A DNA stretch of 64,000 bases from Ceriagrion tenellum (GCA_963169105.1 OY720634.1:148497584-148561583); one strand, 5' to 3'; positions 49,869-60,345 are shown, numbered from the stretch's first letter. Program-made: numbers and translations. The notes: generated by a model from the letters alone, not told the origin.

Positions 49869-50178
49869 AATTCAATTAGGCCTTTTTGTTCATGATATTT
49901 TAGTTTTCGGAGAAGGTAACATACAGGTAGACGCAGCGTTTCTTGACTTAAGAAAAGCGTTTGACAAGGTTCCCCACTGTAAGTTACTCGCGAAGTTAGC
50001 ATTATACGGGATAGACAGTAATGTAGTAGGCTGGATAGGAGACTTCTTCTTACATGAACGAGTTCAAAGGGTGGTATTAGATGGTGTCAGCTCAGGCGAA
50101 GTAAAAGTGATCTTCACCCCCAGCCACACACCCTCGTGGTGGCTCGCAGGGTATTACGTAGATGTAGATGTAGATGTA
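49869..50178 (+). mobile_element. Family A copy E (short, internally deleted)
   Basis: Starts inside the reverse transcriptase (CAATTAGG, matching copy A about 45125). It runs to GAAGTAAAAGT (copy A 45358), then joins directly to the 3' UTR at GATCTTCACCCC (copy A 46458), a deletion of about 1.1 kb at a GT microhomology. It ends in three GATGTA units. It keeps FLDLRKAFDKVPH but no FADD. Confidence 0.9.
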
Positions 50179-50700
50179 AGAGAAGTATTAATAAGGCACC
50201 CGAGGAATGGTGGAGAGATAATTGGCGTCGGCAAAGCTGCCAAGGGGATCACCACACACATTATCAAATAGAGTAATGTACTTGAAGTACCCCTCTTAAG
50301 GCACCGCGTAGGATTCGGGATAAGAGTGAAACTGCTCCCCCACTGGACCGTGTGTAACCCGAAGTCTCGGAAAACGAAGCGAGTACTCTAGTGGTTTCTA
50401 GTGTGCACCTATATTATAGCAGCAGTTCAAAATGAGGGCTTCAATACTATTTCCTTAAAACTGAAAGTAAATGTAAGATAGCATAAAATTTCAAATTATT
50501 GTACTTTAAAAAAATAATTTAACCATTATTACTTTATCTACACAAGGGAATCACCTTCAGAATGGCGAGTTATCAAATTTGAAATGCCCTCGTAATGAAC
50601 TTTTTCCGCAAAATTAAAAATGGTATCCGACTTGCGAACGATATAATTTGCTTTGTGTGCTACCGTTTTATTTTTAATTATGTGATAAAAGGAAGCAGTG
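50179..50700. other. Unassigned DNA
   Basis: No gene recognised between copy E and the hAT-type MITE. Confidence 0.45.
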
Positions 50701-51002
50701 ATTTAGAGCAGCGGTTCCCAATTTTTTTGCCTACGGAACACATTGATCCACGTATTTTTGGCGGAACCCTATCTCAAGAGTTGCAAATAAAGTCGACTAT
50801 AATGTTATTTTAAGGTGCGGTAGGTACATGGTGTATGTATGAAATGGAGTTCTGAATATAAATCTTTTAAATTTAGAAAATTAAAAATGCGAGTAAAGCC
50901 CTGTTTTCTAAGACAGTAGGGCCTTATTCGCGGAACCTCTGTGACCCTTTCACGGAACCCCAGGGTTCCGTGGAACACCATTCGGGAACCGCTGATTTAG
51001 AG
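50701..51002. mobile_element. hAT-type MITE 1 with perfect 8-bp target duplication
   Basis: The element (50709-50994) begins CAGCGGTTCCCAA and ends TTCGGGAACCGCTG (terminal inverted repeats, with further matching around GGAACAC/GTGTTCC). It is flanked by exact 8-bp duplications ATTTAGAG (50701-50708 and 50995-51002). The 8-bp duplication and CAG-starting repeats are typical of hAT transposons. With 286 bp and no transposase it is non-autonomous. Confidence 0.9.
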
Positions 51003-51289
51003 TATAAGCAGGTAGCGGGTGGCCACGAGCGAGCTTCACACATGCCAGGGTCAATCTCACTTTTTTCACGAAAACCGTTATCCGGTAGGTATGATGAAAT
51101 CAAGAAGGGTGAGCGCTCGACAAGGGAATGAAGAAGTGTGTTCAAAACTAAGAGAAGCGGCTCTTTACTCGCCCAATTTGGACGATTTCCTGCTTGTGTA
51201 GCCTTTTCCATAAACCACAGATGACATTCAAGCGAAGAAAGTAGACTCCAGAATGCATGCATTTCACTCGCTATAGAGTCTGCTAAAGG

Positions 51290-52500
51290 GATTAATATGA
51301 GAATGAAAAAATTATGGAAGAGAACACCGCTGAAGAGCAGTTTGGGTTTAGGAAGGGAATGGGGACTAGGGATGCAATTGGAGTGGTTAGATCAACTGTG
51401 GAAGATACTTGGAAAAAGATCGAGGAGTTTTCCTCTGCTTCATAGACTTTGAAAAGGCCTTTGATTATCTGGTGTGGGAAAAACTATTTGAGATATTGAA
51501 GAGGAAGAGAGTTGATTGGAGGGAGAGACGACTGATAAGTGAACTGTATACGAAACAGCAAGCAGCTATGAGGGTAGGGAACAGCATAACGGAGTGGTTT
51601 GAAGTTGGAAGAAGCGTGAGGCAAGGATGTAGTTTATCTCCTACACTTTTCACCATCTATATTGAGAAAATGATTGAGAAGTGTTGGAATGAAGATAAAG
51701 GAGTAAGCATAGGTGGACGAAAATAAGAACAATTATATTTGCAGATGATATAATATTATTTGAAGAAAAAGAAGATGATTGGAATAAAATGCTTGATCAT
51801 CTAGCACTAACAAAGGAGGAATATAGACTCAAAGTCAATAAAAATAAAACTAAAGTAATGAAAGAGGGGGTAAAGCAAGAGTTGAGTATTTATGTGAATG
51901 GAGAACATCTGGAGCAGGTAAAACAATTTAAGTACCTGGGAACTGAAGTGAAGAAGGATTGGAAGAGTGAAATGGAGAGAAGAACAAGAATTAGTATGGC
52001 TAAGGAGGTATTTAGGAAGAAAAGACTATACTAACTAGTAAAATGGAGCTGAAACTGAAGAAGAGAATCGACAAGTGTTTTATTTTGAGTGTGTTTTTGT
52101 GTGGTGGGGAAACATGGACGATGACAGAAAATGATAGAAAAAGGATAGATAGTTTAGAAATATGGATAAGGAGGAAAGTGCTTAAAACCAAGTGGTCTGA
52201 TAGGGTTAGGAATGAAGAGGTGTTGGAGAGAATAAAAGATGTAAGAAAGCCTTTAAAAACATTAAAGATAGGAAGAAGAGCTGGATGGGACATGTACCTA
52301 AAAAGAAATGTTTGTAACGAGATGTACTGTAAGGGATGGTGGATGGAAACCGCAAAAGAGGAAGAAAGAAAAGAAAGATGGATGATGACCTGAAGGATGG
52401 AGGGAGTTACAGAGAATTGAAGAGGAGAGCAGAGGACAGAGAGAGATGGAGGCACCAAGGACCTGAGAAAGCAGACAACTAATGATGAGGGTCTGCTACA
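51290..52500 (+). mobile_element. RTE-like non-LTR retrotransposon fragment
   Basis: The 5'-truncated reverse transcriptase region and C-terminal end of a second LINE type, unrelated in sequence to family A. Motifs in successive frames: EEQFGFRKGMGTRDAI (51340s), FIDFEKAFD, RQGCSLSPTLF, FADDIILF (51740s), QFKYLGTEVKKD, then RISMAKEVFRKK and the GETWTMTENDRKRIDSLE region with KTLKIGRRAGW. This pattern (ISMAKEVF, ETWTM) is that of RTE/BovB-like elements; the clade is assigned by memory of the family. The 3' boundary is approximate. Confidence 0.75.
51330..52393 (+). pseudogene. RTE-like reverse transcriptase, frameshifted
   Basis: At least three frame changes break the frame: near 51410-51420 (before the FIDFEKAFD block), near 51720-51735 (before FADD) and near 52030-52040. 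The blocks are 51409-51726, 51789-52034 and 52043-52393. The catalytic FADD is preserved as sequence but out of frame with the fingers. Inactive. Confidence 0.75.
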
Positions 52501-54037
52501 AGCTGAATCTATCTGCCCCTCGCCAATCCAACTGGCTTAAAGTTAAGTTGGTCAATCCGATATCTGATACCTAAAAAACTACAAACCGTATCCAAATATA
52601 TTTTTTACGCCGGCGCTCAGAAAAATGTCCACCACCAGCTTTCACGTCGCCATTCTCTATGATAAACCTAAGAAATATTTCCATCGAGGTAATAATTACC
52701 AGACGGGTTTTTTCAGCACACAAACTTAATACTGAAAAAATGAAATATCTTATAGTTTCACTACAAGCTAAATACAGCTGATTTTGGTAAGCTCACGTGC
52801 TTCAAATTTTGTAATTCAGAATGAATTTTACAGTAAAAATCCATTCTTTGTATCTACAGATATGTTGCTTCCATTAAAAACGAAAAGAAATTAATTTGGA
52901 AAGTTTGCAATGAGAGTAATCAAAACTAAGATAAAGTTTCAAGGCGCAAGTCCTGTCAAATTTTATCCCAATTAGGAGCTAGAGTTAAAAAATACTGTAA
53001 AACTCTAGGCGATTTTTGTAAGACTCTTTCCATAGCGGTTTTGTTTCTGAGTGTAGAAAAACCTACCTAAGTGCACAGAAGTGGCGTACTCTCATGAAAC
53101 TTCCGGAGTTTGGAATTTCCAAAAATGTGGATTCAACTCCTTAAACCTAGCATGATTACACGTCAACAGCTTGTAGCGTTGTACAAAGATAGAAAAATAT
53201 TTCGTTTTCGTTCGTATAGCTAAACAATTACAATAGTTCGTCTGCGTTACCGTCGTTTTCCGTCTGGTGGTTTGAATGGGGTCAAGCGACGGGGAAGCTC
53301 ACATTGTTAGAATGTTCAACGGGCGAAAGGAGTGTCCTACCATTCAATGTTACCTGCAGCCCGAAAACGACCGGAAATTCCATCAGGTGGGTCCTCATGG
53401 GAGGCCCACGCGGCAAAGATGAGTCGGCATCTGCATTGATCGTCGCGACTTTGCACAAGGTCATGTATCAGGGATTGTTGAACAAGAGCAAAGTCGCTTT
53501 AGTGAGAAAGGATACAGTTGCCTATGTCCTACACAAATTTATATTCTATTAAAGTTCCTAAATATATGTATTCCATCGTATGTACATATTTATTCACATA
53601 TCTACGGATAATGTGTGTATGCATTAGTAACAGTTATATGTTCTACTGAAAGTTACTCTCAGGGCCTTTTTGAAGTCTATCCAAGATAATGTCGCAGTTG
53701 TAATCTTCTGAATTGGAACAAATACTACTTGCTCAGTTGTAACTTTATAATATTGCTATACTTGAATGATAGCTCTATAACTCTAAAGCTTGATCAGTGA
53801 AGAAAAATATATGTACCTATCGTTGTTTCAATTTTGAACCTATTGCTTAATTTAGCTTATTTACCCTATGGTTTGAAAATAATTTCATTTCGGTAAATTC
53901 CACATCTCTTAAGGAATAAATTACTTATATATCACATTCTCCATCAGCTCCATGGGTTATGCATGTTGATTTTGTATCATAATGTATTGGAAATGAATCA
54001 GAGATTAGAGTGTGTAATGTTCTTTTAGGGTACTCAC
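52501..54037. other. Unassigned DNA, including presumed Duox intron sequence
   Basis: No further exon of the Duox gene could be found. An open frame of 82 codons at 53304-53552 (plus) has no recognisable domain. If the gene at 54038-54332 is intact, at least the part next to 54037 is intron. Confidence 0.4.
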
Positions 54038-54332
54038 AGAAGAGTCTCTCCGGGCTGAGGTTGCGCAGGACGTGCGGCACGGTCGGGTTGAAGAGCGGCA
54101 CTCGTCCCCTGTTGCGCGGCGGCATTTGGGTGCGGGCCATCGTCTCGGCATCCTCGCCCTCGAGCATCCAGCGCTTGCCGGCCACCGCGCCGCCACCCTC
54201 CCCCGCCACGCCCTCCTCGTCCTCGTCCCCGCAGCGGAAGGTGCCGTTGTGGAAGGAGCGCATCGAGTCTACCCACGCCTCGCTCGTGCTGTACACGAAG
54301 CTCCCGTCAATCCAGCTCGTCATGCGATTCGT
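54038..54332 (-). CDS. Dual oxidase (Duox), one internal exon of the peroxidase-like domain
   Basis: A 295-bp exon on the minus strand: 98 codons plus one base. Upstream is a good acceptor (TTTTCCTCCCGCAG at 54333-54346); downstream is a strong donor GTGAGTA (54031-54037) that splits the codon after RLF. Residues 1-30 (TNRMTSWIDGSFVYSTSEAW at 1-20, then SMRSFHNGT) and 71-98 (RVPLFNPTVPHVLR, LSPERLF) match the animal peroxidase domain of dual oxidases, membrane flavocytochromes that make H2O2 at the cell surface for cuticle cross-linking and gut defence in insects. The proximal-His exon is not seen. Residues about 34-68 form an acidic/Gly-rich segment that I believe is much shorter in other Duox proteins. 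The exon is GC-rich in an AT-rich setting. NGT at 30-32 is a possible glycosylation site. Confidence 0.85.
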
Positions 54333-54479
54333 CTGCGGGAGGAAAACAGAGCGACCGGGGTCAGTTGGACACGCTCTTGTGTGACGGCCTCACTTTGGTC
54401 ACATGACTACATTGCTTGGAGACGATTTGAATACATAAACAACGTTTAAAACATACCCTTTCTTCAATGGTAGAGGGAG

Positions 54480-54600
54480 TAATGAGACATTTCTCATTCT
54501 ACCGCTGGAGAAGGGCTGAGAAGTCCGAAACGTCTCAAGTAAGACTTTTCTTTGACCAATAATTAATTCACTCAAACCGCTCAGCAGCGAAAAATAAATT
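54480..54600 (+). mobile_element. Fragment related to the hairpin retroposons
   Basis: Contains a hammerhead-like motif (54505-54531) followed by CGTCTCAAGTAAGAC and an ACCAATAATTAA stretch comparable to ACCAATAAAAG in hairpin 1. No second arm or target duplication was seen. It lies just upstream of the Duox exon (in the Duox sense), so probably in an intron. Confidence 0.4.
54505..54531 (+). ncRNA. Hammerhead-like motif at 54.5 kb
   Basis: CTGGAGA (one change from CTGANGA), A, helix GGGCT/AGTCC (five pairs including one G-T), loop GAGA, then GAAAC. Confidence 0.45.
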
Positions 54601-54895
54601 CCAGATAGATGGGGAAAGAAAGAGAATAAGCCAAGTAATGAAGGTGAATATAAATACCATATTTTACAGGTTATAATACGCAGGGGTATATGGGCTATAC
54701 GATACATTAACAGTACACTTATGCCAGTTTCACACGATACTTGATCCAGCACAAGTTCGCAGATACTTGCTAGCATGATAGATTTCCAGTATCACGTGAT
54801 ATAGAACCAAATTGCTCCCCAACAAGCATTCTCGCCATTACTCTGACTCATCCAACTGTTTTCGTAATTGATGCGTTACTTATTTGCTTTTAGCT

Positions 54896-55052
54896 TCCAG
54901 CAAGATGGGAGACGGAGCATACAGTTGAAAGAAGAGAGGGTTCAGGCAGACGAAGAATAACCATCGCAGAAGATGACGATCGGCTAGTGGATTATCTGAG
55001 GGATAATCCGTTCACGACATCAAATGAAGCTCGAATCGCAACAAATTAAATT
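54896..55052 (+). pseudogene. Tc1-type transposase relic, DNA-binding part
   Basis: Translation includes GRRRITIAEDDRLVDYLRDN, typical of the helix-turn-helix region of Tc1/mariner transposases. It is interrupted at 55053 by the SINE and continues at 55249 (PASSRTVRRRI). Confidence 0.75.
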
Positions 55053-55248
55053 GTCGGCCCCAGTGTCGGCGGGGTAAAGTCCTCGCCTTCTAACCCGAGG
55101 GTCGCGGGTTCGAGTCCCGCCTGGGTAAGATTATTCAATGCCCAGGACATGGGTGTTTGTGTTCGTCTAATGATATATTAAAACACTTGTAATTGGGGAA
55201 ACCTGTAAGTGTTAAAGAAATTATTATTATTATTATTATTATTAAATT
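55045..55248 (+). mobile_element. tRNA-derived SINE, copy 2, with target duplication
   Basis: Body 55053-55240: head GTCGGCCCC, box A-like GGCGGGGTAAAGT, box B GGGTTCGAGTCCC, shared body CCCAGGACATGGGTGT and an (ATT)n tail. Flanked by 8-bp direct repeats ATTAAATT (55045-55052, 55241-55248). It is inserted in the Tc1 transposase relic and so is younger than it. Same family as 6984-7174. Confidence 0.92.
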
Positions 55249-55478
55249 ACCCAGCAAGTTCGAGAACGGTTCGGCGGAGAATCTTGGCCACCGATTTGCG
55301 TAGCAGAAGAGCGCACTTTGAGGAAATATTAACTCCTGTTCACCGCGCAGCAAGCCTCCAATTTGCACAGGATAATTTTCGGATAAACGAAGAGTTCTGG
55401 AATAGTATCATATTTACGGATGAAAAAAACATTTTCTTCCAAATCGTCTGGGTCAATACTGGTTTATCGTCCTCCTAG
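55249..55478 (+). pseudogene. Tc1-type transposase relic, central part
   Basis: Continues the same transposase: SSRTVRRRILATDLRSRRAH, then a stretch ending FWNSIIFTDEKN, whose Asp is the first of the DDE triad. The frame ends shortly before a family A tail. Confidence 0.8.
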
Positions 55479-55567
55479 TCGCATGTCAATAGTGCATGTT
55501 TGGTGATCTTCTGCCCCTGCCACACACCCTCGTGGTGGCTCGCAGGGTATTACGTAGATTTAGATGT
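55479..55567 (+). mobile_element. Family A solo 3' tail inside the Tc1 relic
   Basis: GCATGTCAATAGTGCATGTT through CGTGGTGGCTCGCAGGGTAT and TAGATTTAGATGTA: the last 85 bp of family A without coding sequence, inserted in the transposase. Confidence 0.88.
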
Positions 55568-55709
55568 AATACTAGGTTTGAGACCGGATATATACACGAA
55601 CGGGCAAGGTCTGGAAGATTCTCGGTCCATACCTGGGCGTAAATATATTCAGATGGTCCAGGAGTATGCTGGAGGGTGGATGGAAATTGAAATGGAGCAA
55701 AATACATAG
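55568..55709 (+). pseudogene. Tc1-type transposase relic, third piece (tentative)
   Basis: RPDIYTNGQ and KYIQMVQEYAGG resemble the stretch between the first and second catalytic Asp of Tc1 transposases (usually YxxxxVQxGGGSVxVW). The match is degraded. Confidence 0.45.
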
Positions 55710-56495
55710 AAATATTGGATAATGTGATGCTCCTATCTGCAATGTCAGTTTATGCCCAAGATTTCATGTATCAAAAGGTAAATGAGCTTTGAAATTATCT
55801 AAATCCATACAAAAATACGAGCGATTCTGTTATGAATGTTTTAAAACACACTATAAGCTATGGCTTATATGTTTTATTTGTTTGGCAGTCACTCGAGAAT
55901 AGAAATTAGTAGGGTGAATTTTACAGCCTTATCTCTGTATGCTCCTCAAACCTAAACACCTACGACATATTTGGTCTATGTTGTTCACTTGTTTATTATG
56001 AAAAATTGTACATATACTGAGGTAGTTATGATTTAAGAGTAAAGTTTAAATTGTGTTTTGTGAATATGTATGTGTTTCAATTACTATTTATGTTTTTCTT
56101 CGATATTTTCAATGATTTATGATGGATACATGTTGTTTTTTGATAAAAAAAATTTCGTAATTTTGTTTACTCTTGTATACATATGTTTCATCAAAAAAAA
56201 AGTTTGTACTTTTGCTATTTGAATTAATGATTTTATCGCGTCTTTGAGTAATTCATATGATTTTATTATATTTTAGGTTTTTAGCAATTTTAAATGTTTT
56301 TGATATATCAATACGGTGAATATATTTGTTAATTAATGACAGCACCTGCTGACACAGCCATAGGCTTAGCAGGACAATACTTGTAATTATATTGAGAATA
56401 CATTTATGTAATGACATATATTGTACGCCTATATTGGAGAGGAAATACCGTTGTGCCTCTTAAAATAAATCTTTGAGGTGTTAACTGTAATTAAT
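55710..56495. other. Unassigned AT-rich DNA
   Basis: No element recognised. It separates the third and fourth pieces of the Tc1 relic, so it probably contains inserted sequence. Confidence 0.4.
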
Positions 56496-56592
56496 ATCAT
56501 AGAAATTAGCTCGTAGGCTTCCGCGGATGCAGTGTTGACTGTTACTTTTTACGGGATTCATTCCGCGATGTATGTTTTATTAAACAACAATA

Positions 56593-56623
56593 TTTCGCTG
56601 GTCCTCCTGCCAGCTTCATCAGG
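56593..56623 (-). ncRNA. Hammerhead-like motif, arm 1 of hairpin 2
   Basis: The minus strand reads CTGATGA, A, GCTGG, an eight-base loop, CCAGC, GAAAT, the mirror of arm 2. Confidence 0.5.
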
Positions 56624-56633
56624 TTCAGTTAAC

Positions 56634-56663
56634 CTGATGAAGCTGGCAGGAGGACCAGCGAAA
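56634..56663 (+). ncRNA. Hammerhead-like motif, arm 2 of hairpin 2
   Basis: CTGATGA (56634-56640), A, helix GCTGG (56642-56646) with CCAGC (56655-56659), loop CAGGAGGA, then GAAA. One unpaired base between core and helix, as in the other copies. Confidence 0.5.
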
Positions 56664-56849
56664 TATTGTTGTTTAAAAAAACACATCGCGGAATGAATCC
56701 CGTAAAAAGTAACAGTCATCATAGAAATTATTCTATCTGCATTTATAAATATTCGCCGTGATCTATTTGAATTACATTCTTCAAATTTTAATTAAGTTGT
56801 GTTCATAATAGTATGATGAGTGGTAATAACTTCCACTCGACATTAATCA

Positions 56850-57150
56850 CAACAGGACCACTCCCGGGTGCACACCTGTAGGCTGGCCAAAACTTGGTTT
56901 GAAGAAAACCATATACGACAATTGGCATGGCCATCCAGAAGTCCAGATCTCAATCTGATCGAAAATATTTGGGCATACATGGTGACAGAAATTAAAAAAA
57001 AAATGTAAGATAGACAAATGCCGATGAGATATGGCATCAAATAGAAGAGGAATGGGAAAACATAGGGGTTGCGCTATGCAGAAACGTGGTACGGTCTATG
57101 CCTCAACATTTGCAGTTAGTGATCGATAACGTGGATAAGGTGGATGGATA
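56850..57150 (+). pseudogene. Tc1-type transposase relic, C-terminal catalytic part
   Basis: The translation starts QDHSRVHT (second catalytic Asp, codon 56856-56858) and includes SPDLNLIENIW (third residue, Glu). The spacing Asp-34-Glu gives DD34E, the Tc1 family pattern. A stop follows soon after (IKKKM then TAA), and a frameshift puts the remaining C-terminal sequence in another frame. With the earlier pieces it forms one transposase gene in order on the plus strand, broken by later insertions. Terminal repeats were not found. Confidence 0.85.
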
Positions 57151-60100
57151 AATTATTGATTAAAAAATGTAAAGCTTCTTTTTTCGATTAAGACATGGTT
57201 TATTTTGTGATTTATTATAGTAATTTAAATTGGACTATTTTTGTTATGGAAATAGTGGAAATATTTTGCTTCATTGAAGACTCAATTCTCAATAGATAAA
57301 GAAGTATTTTTATTTTCTACGAATCCCACTGAAATATAAGCTAAATTTTAAACTAATCTTCTAGTCATAAAAATTGAATTTCCTTCATTCAATTATTTCG
57401 TCAACGTGCTAGCGGCAAACTCAGATGTGAACTATAAGAGAAAGGTATCAGCAAGCTAGGTCATCCTTTAGAGATCCTCTCAACCGATGGAAATGGACCG
57501 TAGAAAAGATCTATAAAAATCACCTATTTGAAATGCCGTCACAACCGTGATTTATGAACTTGTATATCGATCATAACTCTCAAAAAACCTAACAAAAACA
57601 AATGTCAATCATCGACAGCAGATGTTTGAAACCGAACCCATTATGAAACTCGATGGCGAATCGTGAAAGTTTAGAAATAAGTACTAAAAATAATTTAAAA
57701 ATATACGAGTTAGAAATCCTTCCAGACAAAGCCATGAATGATATCTATAACTTTTTTAAGAAGCAGCGTACTCAAATCCATAAATAATTGGATAGCAATA
57801 TCTACCAGTTTCTGAAATGAATGAAACATGTTTGCAAATATATGAATATCTCACTTGGGTGCGTTATTCGCGGCGTGAAAGCTTATGAAAGTAATTGATA
57901 CTCATTGTTAAATTCAAGCAAGATGAAGCAAGGTTTTGTTCGCCAACAATGCAAGTGGTAGATTCTGGAGTAAGGATGTAGCAAGGCTCGAGACTCAGCT
58001 TGAGATATAAAAAACTCACACGAAGCTCGGAACATAAACAATATACATTGAATTCCAATGTTTCCAGTAATGTCATCGCATGCTCAAAGCGTTTTCTTTT
58101 CCGTCGATTAAAAAACTGCCCCGCCCCAACCAGCCTTAAGAAAGCAAAGCACAATATCGCTTCCTGCAGTGGACGAAGCGTGCGGACGAAACAAGCGAGC
58201 ATCATCACTCAACCTTTAAACCCGAACCCGCAGCCCAAAAACATCGTCATTCCGCCCCACCCACTTGGGATCCCCCTTCCTCTTGCCCCACCTCAGGGTT
58301 GCCAGACCGTCGAGGAAGACTAGTTTTTAAAATTTCGCGCGGAAATTGCTTCGAAGAAAGCCCGTGGGTGTTGCGTTTTCATTGGCCAGGACTGAACATT
58401 GTTACTTCGAATACAGCATACCATCGTATGCAATATCGTAGGTAAGATAGTGGTGCGAACGGGACAATACTTGACGGTACGGAAATCCCAGAAAAACGCG
58501 CTGGACTCTATCATCTTCGCAGCGCTGCAAAAGCCTTAACCGGAAACCCTTTCATTACCCTTCTATATTTTTTACGGATAAACTTTAGTGATATTACACC
58601 AATTAATGTGAAAAGGCGTAAGACGAAAGAACGAGATTCGACTCTTCAACGTGCTCTTTTCTACTTCCGTCAAATTTTTGCATTGGTTCGATTAGTTTTG
58701 GACAAATTTTCCATACGAAAATTATTTTTCTACGACATATTGTTGCTAATGATCCTAAAATTGGCGCTGTTGTCATTGGAGAGATTTTGGATTACGTTTA
58801 CCGGCTCTGCGACACCGAAAGGTCATTGCCGGAAGTCTTAACGCCATATCTGACCTTGAAATAACTAAGTAAGATTCAGGGCACAGAAACCCGTGGATTT
58901 TGCCAGAAAAAAAGCACATCCTTGAACCGGAAAAGACGCCACGAATACGGCATTTTTGCACTATTATACATTCGCATCTATGTTAAAGTCAAATTCGGCC
59001 CAAAATAATTAAGTATGATGAGCGAGTACATCAGATCATTTTTGAAAAAAATGAAATCGCTGGATACAATATTCATAATTACAATACGCGCGCCAAAAAA
59101 AAGTATTCGCGTAACATTTTGGACAGAAAGTATACTCAACTGATCCCGTTGAACCAACGTCTCAAATAATTCTTCACTAGAAACGGTTGACGAAAATATA
59201 TTAAATCAGAGGAACTAAATGCTTGGTAACTGCTCTAGACAATCGCATGAATAACTTGGAAGTTAAAAGAGGTCTTTTACCGACACAAAAGATTCATTTC
59301 AACCAGGCGGACCAACGGACGACGGAAAAAATTATGTACCGCATTTAAGAAATTGGCGTCCTTGACGAAATATTAATTTCGTCGTCGCCTGTCAAGACGA
59401 GTTAAATGTTTCCTCGGTGGGAGACGGATACAAATGACGGCGCCATATCGCAGTAGTCTTCCAAAGCTGCGCGGAAGAGATAACCCGAATGACTATGAAC
59501 TACAACCATATAGTCCACCGAAATTCTTGATAGGTAGCGCCAGTACTCATCAAGTTTGGTGTGTACATTTTTAAGGGGCAATTAAGAGTAAATAATGGCT
59601 ATCATATTTTATTAGGACTTAAAACACTGGAATAGAAAGAAAATACTTGAAATCGACTTTTAAAAAATAATTAAATATGTCAAATATATAAAATTAAATT
59701 TGTCACATTTATATTTACAAATTTTATGTCGCCACAGCGTGCAGTACATTATAGGATTTTGCTATTAATTTTCTCGGGTGGGAACCAGTTCCACACCCGA
59801 AAAATAAAACACCATGAGTCACAGAAAAGCGATAAGACATTATAAACTCTTCATATGAGTTTGCTTCCTCGGGTGGCTAAAGGAACTGGACGGACTGATT
59901 ATCCAAAGGAGATTCATTTAAATCTTAAGGCCTAGTTTTGAGTATGAAAAACAGTAAACTTAAATAACTCAAATCAAATGGGAAGTTGTTGCGGCGATTG
60001 CGAGGTGTTCAGAATTTTTAAATCACAGCACCATAAAAATCCGACAGTATTCTCATGGAAACCTTTAATCACGCATTATTCTAAAACCGGACCTAAGATG

Positions 60101-60345
60101 GGCAAAGTCATATAGACATTCTTCCTAGCAAAATGTCTAGCGAAATATCCTCTGCCAATTTATGACACCAAGTTGCTTTGCATTAAAAAGTCTATATCGC
60201 TATCAGCAAAGTAAAGATAAGACAGATGCTTGAAAAATGCACAGCCCTCCCCATCATTTGCCTTAGTTTAAATATATTTCAAGAAAAATGAACGTCATTT
60301 AATTTCTGAACTAGTGCAGATATGATATCAATTCATCTACATGTA
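57151..60345. other. Unassigned DNA
   Basis: No gene recognised. It contains an imperfect hairpin at 59774-59800 (TCGGGTGGGAAC against GTTCCACACCCGA, one extra base). Confidence 0.4.

Larger units (their letters stand above)
56496..56730. mobile_element. Hairpin retroposon 2, Penelope-like LTR candidate
   Basis: A long inverted repeat (arms about 56536-56625 and 56631-56718, 5-bp centre CAGTT) has only a few mismatches. It is flanked by 13-bp direct repeats ATCATAGAAATTA (56496-56508 and 56718-56730). Both arms carry an exact CTGATGA core with helix GCTGG/CCAGC and GAAA. The build and duplication length match hairpin 1, though the arm sequences differ. Confidence 0.7.

Noticed and set aside
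53304..53552. 82-codon frame upstream of the Duox exon in coordinates
   Set aside because: Plus strand, opposite to Duox, with no domain or splice context; no match to any Duox exon I know.
54010..54449. Plus-strand frames of 124-125 codons over the Duox exon
   Set aside because: Antisense shadows of the GC-rich exon; the minus strand has matching splice sites and family motifs.
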